This document shows, piece after piece, positions 1 through 12,494 of a stretch of DNA of 64,000 nt; within the stretch, counting starts at the first letter, position 1; every line of letters starts with the position of its first letter. Below the pieces are notes generated by a model. It saw nothing but the letters and a program-made list of their open reading frames with translations, did no database searches and was not told the DNA's origin. Origin of the DNA: Akebia trifoliata (Eukaryota > Streptophyta > Magnoliopsida > Ranunculales > Lardizabalaceae); NCBI GenBank assembly GCA_017979445.1, contig CM030716.1:13553611-13617610 (forward strand), in the 5' to 3' direction. The translations under genes were made by a program, and so were the position numbers.

Positions 1-1182
1 AAATAAGATATTCTTCTACAGTTCAGTGGCTTCAAATATTGTAAAGAATGGGAATTCTATTTTGGAAACAAATCAAGGAATTATGGCTTCAGATGAAGCA
101 AGCATTGGAGGTTGGCCAGCCCAATATTATTCATAGATGTTCAAAAGCAACTTAAATTATGTAAGTCTTTGTATCCTTTTTCTAAGAGAATTTTTGAGAA
201 GCAGACAATTTTATTATCAAATCTTGTTACTAGGGAGGTGATAAAAAAGAATCGTCTTTGATTCACCAAGAAATAAATTGCCGGGCCCAGATGGGGTTGG
301 AGCATAATTTTGTATTGTATTTTGGGATCTGATGGGTGAAGATGTTTTGATGCCATTTTGGATTTTTTCCACCATGGTAAAATGCTAAAACAAGTTAATG
401 CCACCCTACTTTGTTTAATCCCTAAAGAAGTGAATGCCAAAAAGTTGTAGAAGTTTTGACCAATTGCTCTTTGCAACTTCTTGTATAGAATAATCTCCAA
501 AATCTCAATAAATAGGCTTTCATTCTTTAATTAATCCTCATAAATCTGTGTTCATGAATGGAAGAAATAATTAGGATAACATTATATTAGCTCATGAAAT
601 AATTCATTTGAAAAATCCCCCCAACCTATTTGTGTTAAATTAGAGATTTGAAAATCTTATGATTGTGTGAGTTGTTTTAATGGAAATTATCTTTACTCCT
701 AGATTTTTTGTGCTTATCAATGGGTCTTCGTATGGATTTTTCCAAGGAGAGAGGTGTCTTTGACAAGGAGATCCATTATCGCCTTATCTTTTTTGCTTTG
801 ATCATGGAAGCTTTTTCTTGTCTTCTACAAGAAAAAATTGATTCTAGTTTGATTGAGGTTCCGAAAAATCATGGTACTCAAGGAATATCCCTCCTCATTT
901 TTGTTGATGATATAATGTTATTTTCAAAAGATTATATTTCTTCAGTTATAGCAATACTTCAAGTTCTTGATGTTTTTTTATCGAATTTTTGGGCTTCAAA
1001 TAAATTATGAAAAAAGTTTGGTATTTTTTAGTGAATCTTGCTCTTTTCAATACCAAATTTTAAATTGTTTTGGTTTAAGTAAAATACCTTGGTCTTCCCT
1101 TGTTCTCTTCCCATTTGACTCATTCTCTTTGTCAACCTCTTATTAATCTGATTTATGAAAGATTGGAAGGCTGGAAATCTAA
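1..1182 (+). pseudogene. Decayed LINE (non-LTR) reverse transcriptase, upstream part
   Basis: Frames are broken by many stops, but the order of plant L1 reverse transcriptase motifs is readable on the + strand. A PGPDG motif lies near 280-295, an LINGS...QGDPLSP-like stretch near 715-790, and FVDD (the FADD catalytic box) near 898-912. The piece ends in RLEGWKSK near 1160-1182, which in this family continues into a stretch like FLSHLERLELVK. That continuation is found at 10522, so the element was cut by the transposon at 1183-10521. The 5' end lies outside the window. The reading rests on protein motifs only, and no function is retained. Confidence 0.8.
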
Positions 1183-1936
1183 GGCCCCGTTTGATTCAGT
1201 TACCTGAATCTCCTGTCAGCTTCTGCTGTCAGAATCTGCTGTCAGAAACTGAAACACTGAAAACTTATTTGTTATAGCTTCGTAAAAGTACTTTGCTGTT
1301 GACCAGAATCTGGTAATTATTGTTTGATACAGCTTCTAGAATCTGCTATTTAGGGTAAAATGATCAGAATACCCTTAAGGTTGATAGAACACTCAAAATG
1401 CATAAAAAATTATCAGAATACCCTTATAATATATAATTACACTAAATATATATAAATATAATAAAATTATATAAAAATTTTTAAAAATAATTGTATTAAT
1501 TTTAAAATATTTATAATTAAAAAAAAATTATAGAAAATTTATAATTCTACAGAAATTTCGGCAGCATCTCCTCTTAAAAATGGACATGAAATTTTCTTGA
1601 TAAACAAAATACCTGCATAATACGCAATTCAACATTCACATTACATTATATATACATAACATCATATATACATAACACATCCACATAACTTCTAATTTAC
1701 ATTCCGACATCATTTAAACATAATAATCATAGTTAATATAATAAGTAAAATTGAAATAAATAAAAACATGAAAAATATACATCCAACAAATGCATACAAA
1801 ATATATTTTTCATTCTTCTTATTTGACTCCGTTACTTTATCTTGAGGAACATTATCATTGATAATGTCAATTTCATCTACCCACACAAAAGATCATGCAT
1901 ATCTCTATAAAGTAAAATAACACATGAATTAATATC

Positions 1937-4900
1937 TGTAACACCCCGGATTTTCAACTCATATCTCGAGGAAATTAAATGGTGAGATTTGGAAGAAAAT
2001 ATCGAAGGAGAAACTTAGAGTAAAATACTCGGATCTGGTTATGATTAATTTCGAGGAAAATCAACTTCGCCATTAAATTCAAAAGGATCGAAATATATAC
2101 ATTAGCCTGTAAGTAAGTTTGAATTCGAGTTCGGAGGAAAAAGTTATAAAATCCTCGAATTTCGCATTAAGTGGGACCCAAAACAGTGGAATTTCGTTAG
2201 AGCGAGAATCGGAAAGATTTGATGATACCATTAGGTCCGTAGCGAAAAATTATTCGAAATGGTATATTCACTTGTCAATTTCCGAGTCCGAATGGTTAAG
2301 TTACGAACGAAGTTAGAAATGATGGGAAAATTACAAGTATGCCATCAGCTTTATTATAAAAGAAATCTTATTTCTTTTATTTCATTTCATTTTCTCTTCT
2401 TTTCCAAGGAAACGAAACGGTAGCCACTTCTCAACCCAAGGGTTTCAACCCATTCCCATCAAGTTCTAGCCCGAACGAAGCCGAGTTGAACCTCGACGAA
2501 GAAGACAAAGTTGTCGGCCACGTCGAGAGCTACAACTTCACCATCTTTACTTACCCATTCTTGTTCGTTTTCCCCATCCTCCATCAAAAACCAGCCGGGT
2601 AGGTCGAGTAAACCTCCACATCTTCCGTTTGAGGGCTTCATCGAGTTAGGAGCTAGGTCTATACTTCATTGTAGAAGCGAAGGAGAACGTCATTGTCGGA
2701 TAGCTTGCAAACCCTCGCTCGTTTCGCATCCAAGTCAGCCCAACCTCGACTCTTGAGCCATCCAACCTTGAGTTGTAGTGCTAGCTTGTACCCGTGGCGT
2801 TCACAAACAAGTAAGGGACTTCCGATTCTTATTGGTAACTTTAGATTTCTCAAATGTGCATTTAGGGTTTTGAAACAAAACTTATTGTTTGCATTTAAAT
2901 CGTAGAAAGTTGTTGTTCGATTTCAAATTCATGGTAGAAGTAGGTGTTTTGTTTATGCTTTATCTAATTTTGATAACAAAATCGTGGGTGGGTCGAATGG
3001 TTCGAAAAATGGAAGAAGAAATCGAAAAAGGGATCGAAAAATCCAAAAATCGCGAATGAGGTTCAGGCTGTAGGTGGGAAGGGTCGGTGCCACCGACAGA
3101 ATGAAGCTTCTGCCACCGAAAATTTTTCTTCTGTCGGCAGGACCCATCGGTTCCACCGACAGAACAAGGTTCTGCTGCCGACAGCACTGTTATGAGTCAG
3201 AAACAGACTCTGACTCTTGGCTTGACCTCCTCACACCTTATACACTATTTCTCACCCTTTCCATTTACTTTAAGTTCTTTAATGAAATTAAGGTTTTACC
3301 CCCCATTTCGGAACAATGGGAATGGTTTTAAGATCCAAATCTCAAAGGATCAAAATCCGAATTTTGGTTTCAAGAACAAAACGTAATTTTCGACGTTTTC
3401 GGCAAGTTTTCAAAATGAAATAATTTTCGCGTTCCTTTGAATTAGATTACAAAAACTATATGGTGTCGAATCTCATGATCGAGACTTTCATTTCGAAAAA
3501 CCCGTTTTTAATTTCGAGAACTTTGAAAAATTGAGTTTCCAACACTTAGCCAAATTTTCACCAGCTTTTACCATTTTTAACAGTTTTGGTTTCGTGCATT
3601 GCCGGGACCTTGTTTTTTAATAAACTTCGATGGTTTTCAATGGAAAGACCAAAAGAATGACTTTGAAAGATTGAAAATGAATGGTTGATTTGAAAGGATG
3701 AAAAATGAGAATGTTGAGAGAATGGGAAAAAGGAATGAACGGTAAAATGTCAGAATCACACCCAAGGGGTGATGTCTGCATTTTACATTGTATGTTGTGT
3801 GTAGGTTGGTGAAAGGATATCCAGGTTATTAATGAAAGGGTTGCATGTTATTTCCGATTATGTTAGCTCTTGCGCTGAGTACTGTTATTTATTTTAGGCC
3901 GATTGGCCACGGTTGCATGGTAGGAACTGGATATCCGTTCTCAACCCTGTTCTGTTAATTTCTCTTTTGTTTTAAATGAAAAATCATATATGTACGTAGC
4001 TATTTTGTGAGCTGTTAAAGGGTTTGTGAATGTCTGAAGGGATAGTGTGTCACATCATCCGGAGGGGTGCACTATCCTGGGATGTACGGTAGGGACCACC
4101 AAACTCATACGTGGTATGGGACGCGTATGAGAATGGAGTCACAACTGGAATCCGGGTCCATTCCTTTCTTATCTTTACCAGTGAACGTGTTTTGTAAAGG
4201 TGGTCGTATACGAGTGGAGTGTCTTTTGGGAATCACATGCACGCCTGATAGGCATAGACGAAGATGATTAGTCAGTGATCACTAACAATCTAGTAGTAGT
4301 CAAACGTTCTGACACATCGAAAAGAGACCCATTGCTTACGGTCACGTCAAACGGCCAGCCTGAGCCGGATAAATGGTCACCAGTGTGGTAAGTGCAGCGA
4401 CCGGCCACAAAAATCAGGAACTAAAAGCCAGATTTATGTTGTAATATCATGTCCTGACTGGGAGCGATCCAGTCGTGAATCCCAACTCTTTAATTCCAAT
4501 ACTCCACCACTTGTATTATGTATCTGTGTTATATAGTTCGGATTATAAACTGAAAATCATGTCTACTATTTCAATGTTGCCAACTGTATTTGCATAAATG
4601 GAAAACGTATAATGCGTATGGATGGTTGATGCTATGTGTTACTTTTAAATTGTTTAGTTGCTCATCCCTGGCTATATGTACCAGTTGATCATATTTTATC
4701 TTGTAAAACCTTGCATTTATTAAAATGTTCAGTATGCTTTATTTGATCATGCTTAGGAATGGTTATTAGTAGGAATTGGCTGTGGACTTACTGGGTAACC
4801 ATTGTTACTCACCCTTTCCTTCCTATTTTTTTTTTAGTTTCAGCACTTGCAGCTGTCGAGGCAGGCGTAGAGGCAGTAATTGAGGAGTATCTGGTCGATC

Positions 4901-5278
4901 AGATCGACGATCAGATTTTATTGCCTGGTGAGCACTAGGACCACATCCCTTAGTGTTGTCAGTTTCACCCAAGATGTATGCAGTTTTTGGATTTGAGAGT
5001 TTAGGCCTCTGTTAGAGTGAGAGTGTTTTGGTAAGCCTGTATATTGATAAATCTTCCGCACTCTGATCTACTTACATGTTAGATGTAATTAGTCTTCCGC
5101 TGTTCATTTCCTGTATTTACAGCTTTATATACAAGTTTTGTTATAAATTGATTTATCAGGTTTGAGTTCCGTGAAACGCTAACATAAACGGAGGAGACCA
5201 TGCCGAAATTTCGAGGTGCCACCTAGTACCTTGGGATTTGGCCTTGGGATTTGTGTTAGCGTTTGGCGGGGCGCCACA
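1937..5278 (+). repeat. Solo LTR of a Ty3/Gypsy-type element, 3,342 bp
   Basis: It starts TGTAACACCCCGG and ends GGGGCGCCACA, the TG...CA pattern of LTRs. It is flanked by a perfect 5-bp duplication, ATATC (1932-1936 and 5279-5283). There is no internal region, primer-binding site or second LTR beside it, so it is a solo LTR left by recombination. The TGTAACACCCC start and the length suit long-LTR chromovirus-like Gypsy elements such as the Del/Tekay group, but that lineage call is inference. Short ORFs inside it look fortuitous. A diverged relative in reverse orientation lies at 12495-14995: the segment around 4330-4440 matches the reverse complement of about 12790-12890. It is younger than the Harbinger element that it interrupts. 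Confidence 0.88.
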
Positions 5279-5595
5279 ATATCAATCTCACCAAATATAA
5301 ATATGCACCCAACATTAATATCAATATCATATTACCTACCAAGATGGACACCTATAAAACATCCTCCCATAATTTTCTTTTGTTTTAGTTGTGATTAATG
5401 TCATCACTCGACCACATGAACAACATGGTGGATATGTATAATTTTCCATCAATGTTATTCATCATACACAAAGAACATAAATAAATAAGTATAGAATCTT
5501 CGAAATATAATTAAAAAAGTATAATCTTTATTCCAACATCGAATAACAGTATTTATAATTACAATACAAAGTAAAAAAATTAATATGAAAATGCA

Positions 5596-6979
5596 TCAAT
5601 GATTGCCAGTAAAAATGGCATCAGTTATTGAATCTCTATGCATTTTCATTGTTTGTTGACTCTGACGACTTACTGATGGGGGAACTGGATACTCTTTATC
5701 AGTGATCTCATCTTCTTCCTCTTCCATTGCCCCTTCTTCCTTGAATCGAATAAATTCTTTATCAGCAATCGCATATTTTCTTATAAAATTATGCAATGCC
5801 ATGCAAGCCACGACAATGTTTTGTTTGTCCAAATTATATGAACGCATCATCTTCAAGATAGGCCATTTTGCCTTTAAAATACCAAAGGTTCATTCGATCA
5901 CATTTTGAAGTGAAGAATGTAAATGATTGCACATTTCTTGTCGACCATTTGCCCATGACCTCCTATAGTCTTGTAGATGGTATCAAACACCTCGGTAAGG
6001 TACGAGATAACCTTCCATGAGTGGGTACCCAGCATCTACCAGATATTATTTATCTATTATCCAAAAAAAATTATTTGTAGAATTGAATATAAATATATAT
6101 AATTGACAAACTTTTAAATACAAACATGGTGGAGGATATGGAAAATTTAAATTTGGAGTATTCAATGTCTCAAGGAAGACCCGTGAATCATTAGCCGACC
6201 CTTCTCAACCAACTACCACATGAGTGAACAACATGTCTAACGAACATGTTGTCATTATATTTTGTGTGAGTCCCTTATGTCCTCGATATTGCATTTGGTC
6301 TGCTATGGGTACAAATGCACTAACATGTGCTCCGTCTATCACTCCAATACAACCCTACATATTTTTTAATTATATTAATCTATAAACATTAATAAAACAA
6401 ATATATTTAAAGTGTATGTATATAAGAAATTATCTTAAAATATGGTCAAAAATGAAGATTGTTACGGATGTGCAGAGAGACTTCATTGAGGTCGGGAGGT
6501 ACAATTAAGGACATTGACAAGTTCACAATCGCCAAAAGAACTATGTTGAAGTACTTGCTAACCGTTTCAAGTGAATGAGCAAAACGATCTGCAATTACTC
6601 TTTGTCCTTGATTATGTCCTATTATCAATAGGAACATCGTAACTTGTTCTTGAATAGTAATATATCATTGCATCTTTAGTAGACCCCGTTCCTCCAAAAT
6701 GGAACATAGATTCACAAATATATGACTTTCCATTCTAAACAATGAGTGGCACGTCGTATTATCATTCAGTATTTTTCGTACAAAACCAATCCCCTTGAAC
6801 AGACAATTACTATGTTCCTCCCTATCTAAGACATTCTCACAATAAAATAAAGAACCTAGGATGACTCCTCTCGTGACTATATTTAAAACACTTGACCCAA
6901 CAGTATTATTGGTATCATCATTTGAATCCATGGTATCAGTCGTATCAACAGTATTTGTGGTATCAACATCTGAATCCAT
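5596..6979 (-). pseudogene. PIF/Harbinger transposase (HARBI1-like DDE nuclease), decayed
   Basis: Reading leftward on the - strand, the helical N-terminal domain (LFRMESHIFVNLCSILEERG, then FLLIIGHNQGQRVIADRF) is followed by the nuclease core. GVIDGAHVSA near 6325-6345 carries the first Asp, SANDSRVF near 6185-6205 the second, and NVIE...TFGILK near 5880-5905 the catalytic Glu. ACMALHNFIRKYA near 5790-5815 is the typical C-terminal tail. A probable intron lies at about 6350-6435. In-frame stops occur at 6665-6667, 6446-6448 and 5890-5892. The first and third stand where relatives have Arg (CGA to TGA) and the second where they have Trp (TGG to TGA). Another stop precedes YLVDAGYP. An intact protein would cut and join DNA at TWA sites; this copy cannot make a full product. 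Confidence 0.85.
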
Positions 6980-7328
6980 TTGACCTATTTATGGATCCAT
7001 ATTAGTTATATATACACCCAACTTACAATACACAATAAAATGATATCCACCACATATAACAAAACTCATTATCCACAATATTAATCACAATAAACATCCA
7101 ATAATGCAAATAATATCCATCTATAGGAAAATATAATATATGTCTAACAAAAATTAACATATCCATCTAATAGAGTATATTACATCATATTAGTGCAAAA
7201 AGTAACCAATGTATATTGCACCCTATAGGTACATTATCAAACCAACATAAATATAAAAGTAACCAAGTATATTTCACCCTATAGGTGCATCTCAAAACCA
7301 ACATAATATAAAAATAACATGAAAAAAT

Positions 7329-8375
7329 GTCTAACAATCTCTTCTAGCCAAATAATCAGTCATCTCGCTCTCCAACCACCTAAGATGAATATATGTTGAT
7401 CGTAACCTACAAAAAATCTCTTTAAATTGCTTGTTCTTCATAAACATCTTCAACGCAAAATGATAGAGATCACAATTGGGGGTTATATCTGTTAGCTGGT
7501 CTAAGAGGTCGATTGATTCTTGAATAGTGCCTTTCTAAATAGAAGTAAGATTGATAGAAGCAGATGTCTGATTGTTAACTACATCTACGAGCTTCTCCAA
7601 TGACTGGCCAATTTTCATAGCAGTAGTCATCTTCTGCCTACGACCCTGAGGTTGTAGAGTATCGCTACTTCTGCGTCGAACATGGTCTATGGATGGGGGT
7701 ATAGTAGCGGTAGCATCATCCCCTAACTCATCAGCATTATCAGGAGTAAAGTCTAGAGGTGTCTGAGACTCCGGGGGCAAGGTCTCCATGACATCTTCTA
7801 GATCATCCCCATGATTATCTGGTTGGTTTACTGATGTAGATGGCATTGTAACAGATGCAGGCGACCACATCTGGCTACCAGTAGCATATGTGCCTCCAAA
7901 GATTACATCTAATTGCTTCGCAAGCATCAAAGGCTTCGATCGAAATATTGCATCTTTTGGATGATGCTTTAAAAAATAAAAATTCTAAATTATATATAAA
8001 AGAAATAAAAAAAATTTAAATAAATGAAATAAAGAAGTAAAAAAAAAATACCTCTAACCACCCATCCCACCACTCCTCACTTGTATCTAATATACCCGTC
8101 TCAACATTATAAGAAACGCCAGTATTTGTGCAAATCTTATTCCAACGTCCCCAAAATCCTTTTTGTCTATCCCACTTATTTTTCATTTGCTCTCTATCAT
8201 AGTAAACGCCAGTTATCCTTTTAAACTCCTTCACCAATATTTCATATCCGATCTTATCAAGTACTTTATGTGGTCTCCTCCCCTTTTTAACTAATTCATA
8301 GCATATCTGGACCCAAACTTCATGTTGTTTGGGAGTCCAATCTGCTTTCACACTTTTTGAATTGTTATCTTCCAT
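7329..8375 (-). pseudogene. PIF/Harbinger ORF1, Myb/SANT-like DNA-binding protein
   Basis: Two exons on the - strand, 8375-8052 and 7966-7329, have a GT-AG junction that keeps the frame (DGWLE then HHPKDAIF). Exon 1 carries the Myb/SANT-like fold typical of plant PIF ORF1: DWTPKQHEVWVQICYELVKK, then FKRITGVYYDREQMKNKWD and a WWDGW end. Exon 2 is acidic and low in complexity, then has a basic RRRSSDTLQPQGRRQK stretch and a helical tail. A TAG at 7535-7537, probably from CAG, breaks the frame; beyond it the frame stays open to a natural-looking stop near 7330. In relatives this protein binds the element ends and brings the nuclease into the nucleus. It is divergently distant from no neighbour: the nuclease pseudogene follows 350 bp downstream on the same strand. 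Confidence 0.8.
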
Positions 8376-8514
8376 CTATCAATGGTAATAACAACAGTAA
8401 TGCATGGAACAAAACATGTCATATTCTACTTCAATCTCATCATCAATCTTTTGTAAAATCTTTAGTTCACAAACAAAAAAAATAACGAAATAAATAAGAA
8501 CAATAAAAATACTA

Positions 8515-8772
8515 TTCTCAGTCCCACGGTGAGGGATCCCTGTGTTCTCTATCTTTGACTGTACAGAGTATAGTAATTGACGTGTGTGCGTGTGTAAGTT
8601 AAAGAGAAGCACACATATATATTTTGATTTTTGCACAATGTATAATCAAATTGAGAAACTAGGAGGCAATGTCAAGCTATCCTATAGATAGCTGGAAAAA
8701 CACACAGTTCTCAGTCCCACGGTGAGGGATCCCTATGTTCTCAATCTTTGACTGTACAGAGTACAATAATTG

Positions 8773-8816
<44 letters not shown>

Positions 8817-8827
8817 TAAAGAAAAGC
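8515..8827. repeat. Direct repeat pair with (TG)n microsatellite
   Basis: Two copies of a roughly 95-bp unit beginning with CTCAGTCCCACGGTGAGGGA lie at about 8515-8610 and 8709-8827. Each ends in a TG-rich stretch and TAAGWTAAAGARAAGCA. In copy 2 the TG run has grown to about 19 units (8774-8812). This is non-coding sequence of the Harbinger element, upstream of its Myb-like ORF. Confidence 0.85.
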
Positions 8828-9169
8828 ATTCATGATTCAAATATTCAAACTTTAAAACTCAATTAGTGGTGATTCAGTTCAAACTTAAAAAAAAAAAACC
8901 ATCACAATTCTACAACATCCAACAAACATGATTTAAATATTCAAACTTTAAAACTTGGTGAGACTGCCGCTAAAGACTCTTTTGCTCAAAGTTAAAATCC
9001 AATCCTTACTCGAGCAAACCTTACATTATGAATCATGCTACCATTATGAATCCAGCCCTTAATGCATGACTATTTAATTCAACCATGAATATTTAAATAA
9101 TAAACACACCCACATAATAAACTCTTAAGAAACCCAAACCCTACAAAAAATGAAATAAAATTGAGAAAA

Positions 9170-10000
9170 ACAATTCTTTAATTTGCTTAAATAACAAAAC
9201 TATAATCACGTAGACCCTAAATTGATAAAAAAAAATTCTTAAATTTTCATGTTTATAGGGTCAGAAAAATCAAACCAAATTAAATAAAATTGATAAAAAA
9301 AATTCTAAAATTTCCATGTTTATAGGGTTAGAAAAATCAAACCAAATTAAATAAAATTGATAAAAAAAAAATTCTGAAATTTGCACAAAACTATAATCAA
9401 TTAGACCCTAAAATTGATATAAAAAAAATAAAATTCTGAAATTTCCATGTTTAGATGGTTAGAAAAATCAAACCAAATTGATAAAAAAAAACTTCTGAAA
9501 TTTGCTTAAATAACAAAACTATAATCACATAGACCCTAAAATTGATAATAAAAAAAAAAATTTGAAATTTCCATGTTTATAGGGTTAGAAAAATCAAACC
9601 AAATTAAATAAAATTGATATAAAAAAAAAATTCTGAAATTTGCACAAAACTATAATCAATTATACCCTAAAATTGATTTTAAAAAAAAAAAATTCTGATC
9701 CATGTTTAGATGGTTAGAAAAATCGAACCAAATTGAATAAAATTGATAATAAAAAAATTATGAAATTTGTTTAAATAACAAAATTATAATCAACTAGACC
9801 CAAAATTGGTAAAAAAATTTCAGAAATTTCCATGTTTATAGGGTTATAAAAATGGAACAAAAAATCTCGTTTGATTCAACTATTTGTCGAGAGAGAAGAG
9901 ATGAAATTTGCACAAAATAATAATCACAACTATAATCATAGTAGCCCCTAAAATTAAAAAAAAAATCAGAAACTTCCATGTTTATAGGGTTAGAAAAATC
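9170..10000. repeat. Degenerate AT-rich minisatellite
   Basis: The phrases CCATGTTTATAGGGTTAGAA, AAATCAAACCAAATT and AAATTGATAAAAAAAATTC recur at least six times over about 830 bp. Spacing is uneven, roughly 100-130 bp per unit. There is no coding potential. It lies inside the Harbinger element, between its genes and its right end. Confidence 0.8.
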
Positions 10001-10354
10001 GAACCACAAATCCCGTTTGATTCCTCTGTTTGTCGAGAGAGAAGAGACGAAGTAGAACTCTCGACAGAGAGAGAGAGAGAGCTTCGCGATGGAGAGATCT
10101 ATGCAAGATCGAGACCGAATAGCTATGCGCAGCTGTGTGAGAGGCTTCTCGATAGAGAATAAACGACTATAAGTAGAAAGAGAGACCGTGAGATAGAGAG
10201 AGAGGTGTGATAGAGAGAGAGAGAGAGGTGAGATCGAGAGAGAAAGGTGAGATCTGTCGAAGGTTATGTCGAAGAGAATAGAGTAAAGGGGCAGGGGTAA
10301 AATTGTCTTTTCACTTCAACCGTTTATTCGGTGTTTTACTCCCCCACAAACGCT

Positions 10355-10521
10355 ATTACAAAAGCGTCTCAATCGAGCTTCTCCAATTTGTGTTTCAAAA
10401 CGCAATTAGAAAACGCAGATTTTAAACGCTGTTTTTAACAAACGGTAATTACAAGTGGAACCGCAGCTTTTCACCACAAACGCAGTGAAAGCCGCGTTTT
10501 GAAGCGGTAACAAACAAGCGC
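10355..10521. repeat. AAACGC-rich subterminal repeats at the Harbinger right end
   Basis: AAACGC or its complement GCGTTT, with close variants such as AAAGCG, occurs about ten times in the last 170 bp before the element terminus. Dense short subterminal repeats often act as transposase binding sites in plant DNA transposons; that role is inferred here. The opposite end (1183-1330) lacks this word and has CTGTCAGAA repeats instead. Confidence 0.6.
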
Positions 10522-11309
10522 TAAATTTTTGTCTCATCTTGAGAGATTAGAACTCGTCAAATATGTGCTTTCTATTTCAATATTTATCGGTTTGCTTCTT
10601 TAATTCTTTTCGTTAGTGTCTTGAAAAAAGTGGAATCCATTCTTAACAAATTCTTTGGGAGGGGGGGGAGGGGGAATTCTTTAATGAAACATAATCATCT
10701 TGTCATTTGAAAGAATGTTTGCAATCATTTTTGTTCTAGAGGTTTTGGCATTTGAAGCTTAATGGGTTTGAATAAAGTTGGGATGACTAAATTATTTTGG
10801 AATCTAGTGGAAAATAAAACAATATCGTCTCATTGGATGAGATGTAGATATGTGGGTTTTGGGGACATTTGGCAATGCCAAGCTCCTCAGAATGCATCTT
10901 GGCCATGGGGAAGGATTCAAAAACCAAGAGAGATGGTCTTGAAATATATACATTTTTTGTTGGTTTGGATGAAAATACATAGATGTCGATAGATCCTTGG
11001 ATACAAGGAAAAAGTATTGTGGAAATATTTAGTAATAGAGTTATTACTCTTTTTCAAAATCACTTGGAGGCTAAAATAAGTATTTTTGTGGTGAACAACA
11101 CTTGGAATTTCCCTAACCCTCATAATGATAGAATGAAGAATGTAGTGGATTTGGTTGGGAACCAGAAATTATTGAGAAGAATTATGGTGGATAAAGTTGG
11201 GTGGTCAATCATAGCTAATGATAAATTCTCAACCAAAAGCACGTATGAAACAATTAGAAATTTGAATCCGAAATATGGTTGGTGAAAAGTGGTTTGGAGT
11301 AAACCTCAA
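10522..11309 (+). pseudogene. LINE reverse transcriptase, downstream part of the element at 1-1182
   Basis: The + strand continues the interrupted LINE: FLSHLERLELVKYVLSIS at 10527-10580, then FGIxSLMGLNKVGMTKLFWN near 10740-10800 and WSIIANDKFSTKSTYETIR near 11200-11260. These are typical of the region between the reverse transcriptase and the C-terminal zinc domain of plant L1 elements. Stops and frameshifts are common. The piece ends at 11309, where a Copia LTR begins. Confidence 0.75.
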
Positions 11310-11726
11310 TGTTGATTAATTGTCTTGTATTTTAATTTTGGGGTTTTACATTTTGGGTTACTAAAAAGAAATTATGGAATATTTTCTTAAGTGATATTTT
11401 CTATTTTGAGGTTTTCTACTTTTGGGGGAGATTGATGCATTTAGCAACTCCCAATTTTATAAATAGAAATCTCTAGGGCTCTAAAAACTACCAAGGATTT
11501 TCTTCTTCTAGGATTTGAGAGAGAAAGGAAGAGAGATGTACAAGGATTTTAGGGTTGGGGTTTGGGTTTAAAATCGTAGGTGTTTTTATAGTTATGACCT
11601 TTTTTATTTCTTAGTTAAAAGGATTGGTTCTAATTCGTGGAGGTAGGCACACTATCGAATCACACAAATCCTTGCATGTTTTCTTGTGTGATTTTTTTCT
11701 TCTCTTTATTCCATCTTGGTTTCACA
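11310..11726 (+). repeat. Ty1/Copia 5' LTR (417 bp)
   Basis: It begins TGTTGATTAATTG and ends CTTGGTTTCACA. It is followed at once by ATTGATATCAAAGCC, a diverged primer-binding site for initiator Met-tRNA. A Copia gag remnant follows, which fixes the orientation. No matching 3' LTR is present in the window, so the element is truncated by the reverse-oriented LTR at 12495. Confidence 0.7.
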
Positions 11727-12494
11727 AATTGATATCAAAGCCAGTAAGTTTGTACGATGACAATAAAGAGTTCAAACATGAAGTTCGAGGTCGAAAGATT
11801 CGATGGGAATGACAGTTTCAATCCATGGAAAGAAAGGTGACGAACATTTTGGTTCAATAAAGCTTGGTAAGTGCATTGGAAGGAAAGTCCGATAAGTAAG
11901 AAAATATGACAGATGCAAATTGGGAAGTTATCGAGGCAAGAACTATTAGTAAAATTTGACTCTATCTTGCAAATAACATTTTGTTAAACGTTATAGAAGA
12001 AGAATTGGCACAAGAACTTTGGCAGAAGTTGAAAAATCTATACATGGGTATTAAAAGGCAAATGAATGCCTTAAAGATGGCAGATGGTGCAAATCTCATG
12101 GAACATATGAATTTGTTCAATCAGATCTTAGATCAATAGTACAAAGTTGATGTTAAGTTGGAGGAATAAGACAAGGCCCTTATGCTTCTTACCTCGTTTA
12201 CACGTTCTTGTGATAATCAGGCGACAACTTTTTTTGCACGAGAAAGATACGGTAAAGGTGGAAGTGGTCAAAGTAGTGCTTCTATCTGATGATATTAGAA
12301 ATAGGCCCAATATTAAAGGTAATGGTCAAGGGTTGATGGTTTGTGGAGGAATCAATGAGGAAACACTTTGGACAGGGGATCTGAAAATAATAGGAGTAGA
12401 TCCAAATTGAAGGAGAAGGAAAATATATAGTATTTTTACTACAAGGAACATGGTCACATCAAGAGGGACTGTCTAGTTCATGCTAAAAAGAAAT
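11727..12494 (+). pseudogene. Copia gag remnant
   Basis: Broken frames on the + strand give a Tnt1-like gag. FEVERFDGNDSFNPWKER lies near 11780-11835, then WEVIEARTISK and ELAQELWQKLKNLYMG near 12003-12050, then MEHMNLFNQILD. A zinc-knuckle remnant, KEHGHIKRDC near 12435-12475, has lost its first two cysteines. Stops replace several residues. Protease, integrase and polymerase are absent because the piece stops at the LTR at 12495. Confidence 0.75.

Larger units (their letters stand above)
1183..10521 (-). mobile_element. PIF/Harbinger DNA transposon, inserted in a LINE and carrying a solo LTR
   Basis: The left end is GGCCCCGTTTG at 1183 and the right end reads GCGCTTGTTTG on the opposite strand from 10521. 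Both are flanked by TAA (1180-1182 and 10522-10524), fitting the 3-bp TWA target duplication of PIF/Harbinger. Removing the element and one TAA restores the LINE reading frame across the junction. Inside are a HARBI1-like nuclease pseudogene and a Myb/SANT-like ORF pseudogene, both on the - strand, which is the usual two-gene content of the superfamily. The 9.3-kb length includes a 3.34-kb nested solo LTR. Inverted-repeat similarity beyond the first 11 bases is weak, so the boundaries rest mainly on the TSD and the LINE reconstruction. The left 750 bp (1183-1936) has CTGTCAGAA-type repeats and no gene. Confidence 0.75.

Noticed and set aside
2119..4267. Several short ORFs inside 1937-5278.
   Set aside because: They lie in an LTR, have no shared domain and show no conserved start.
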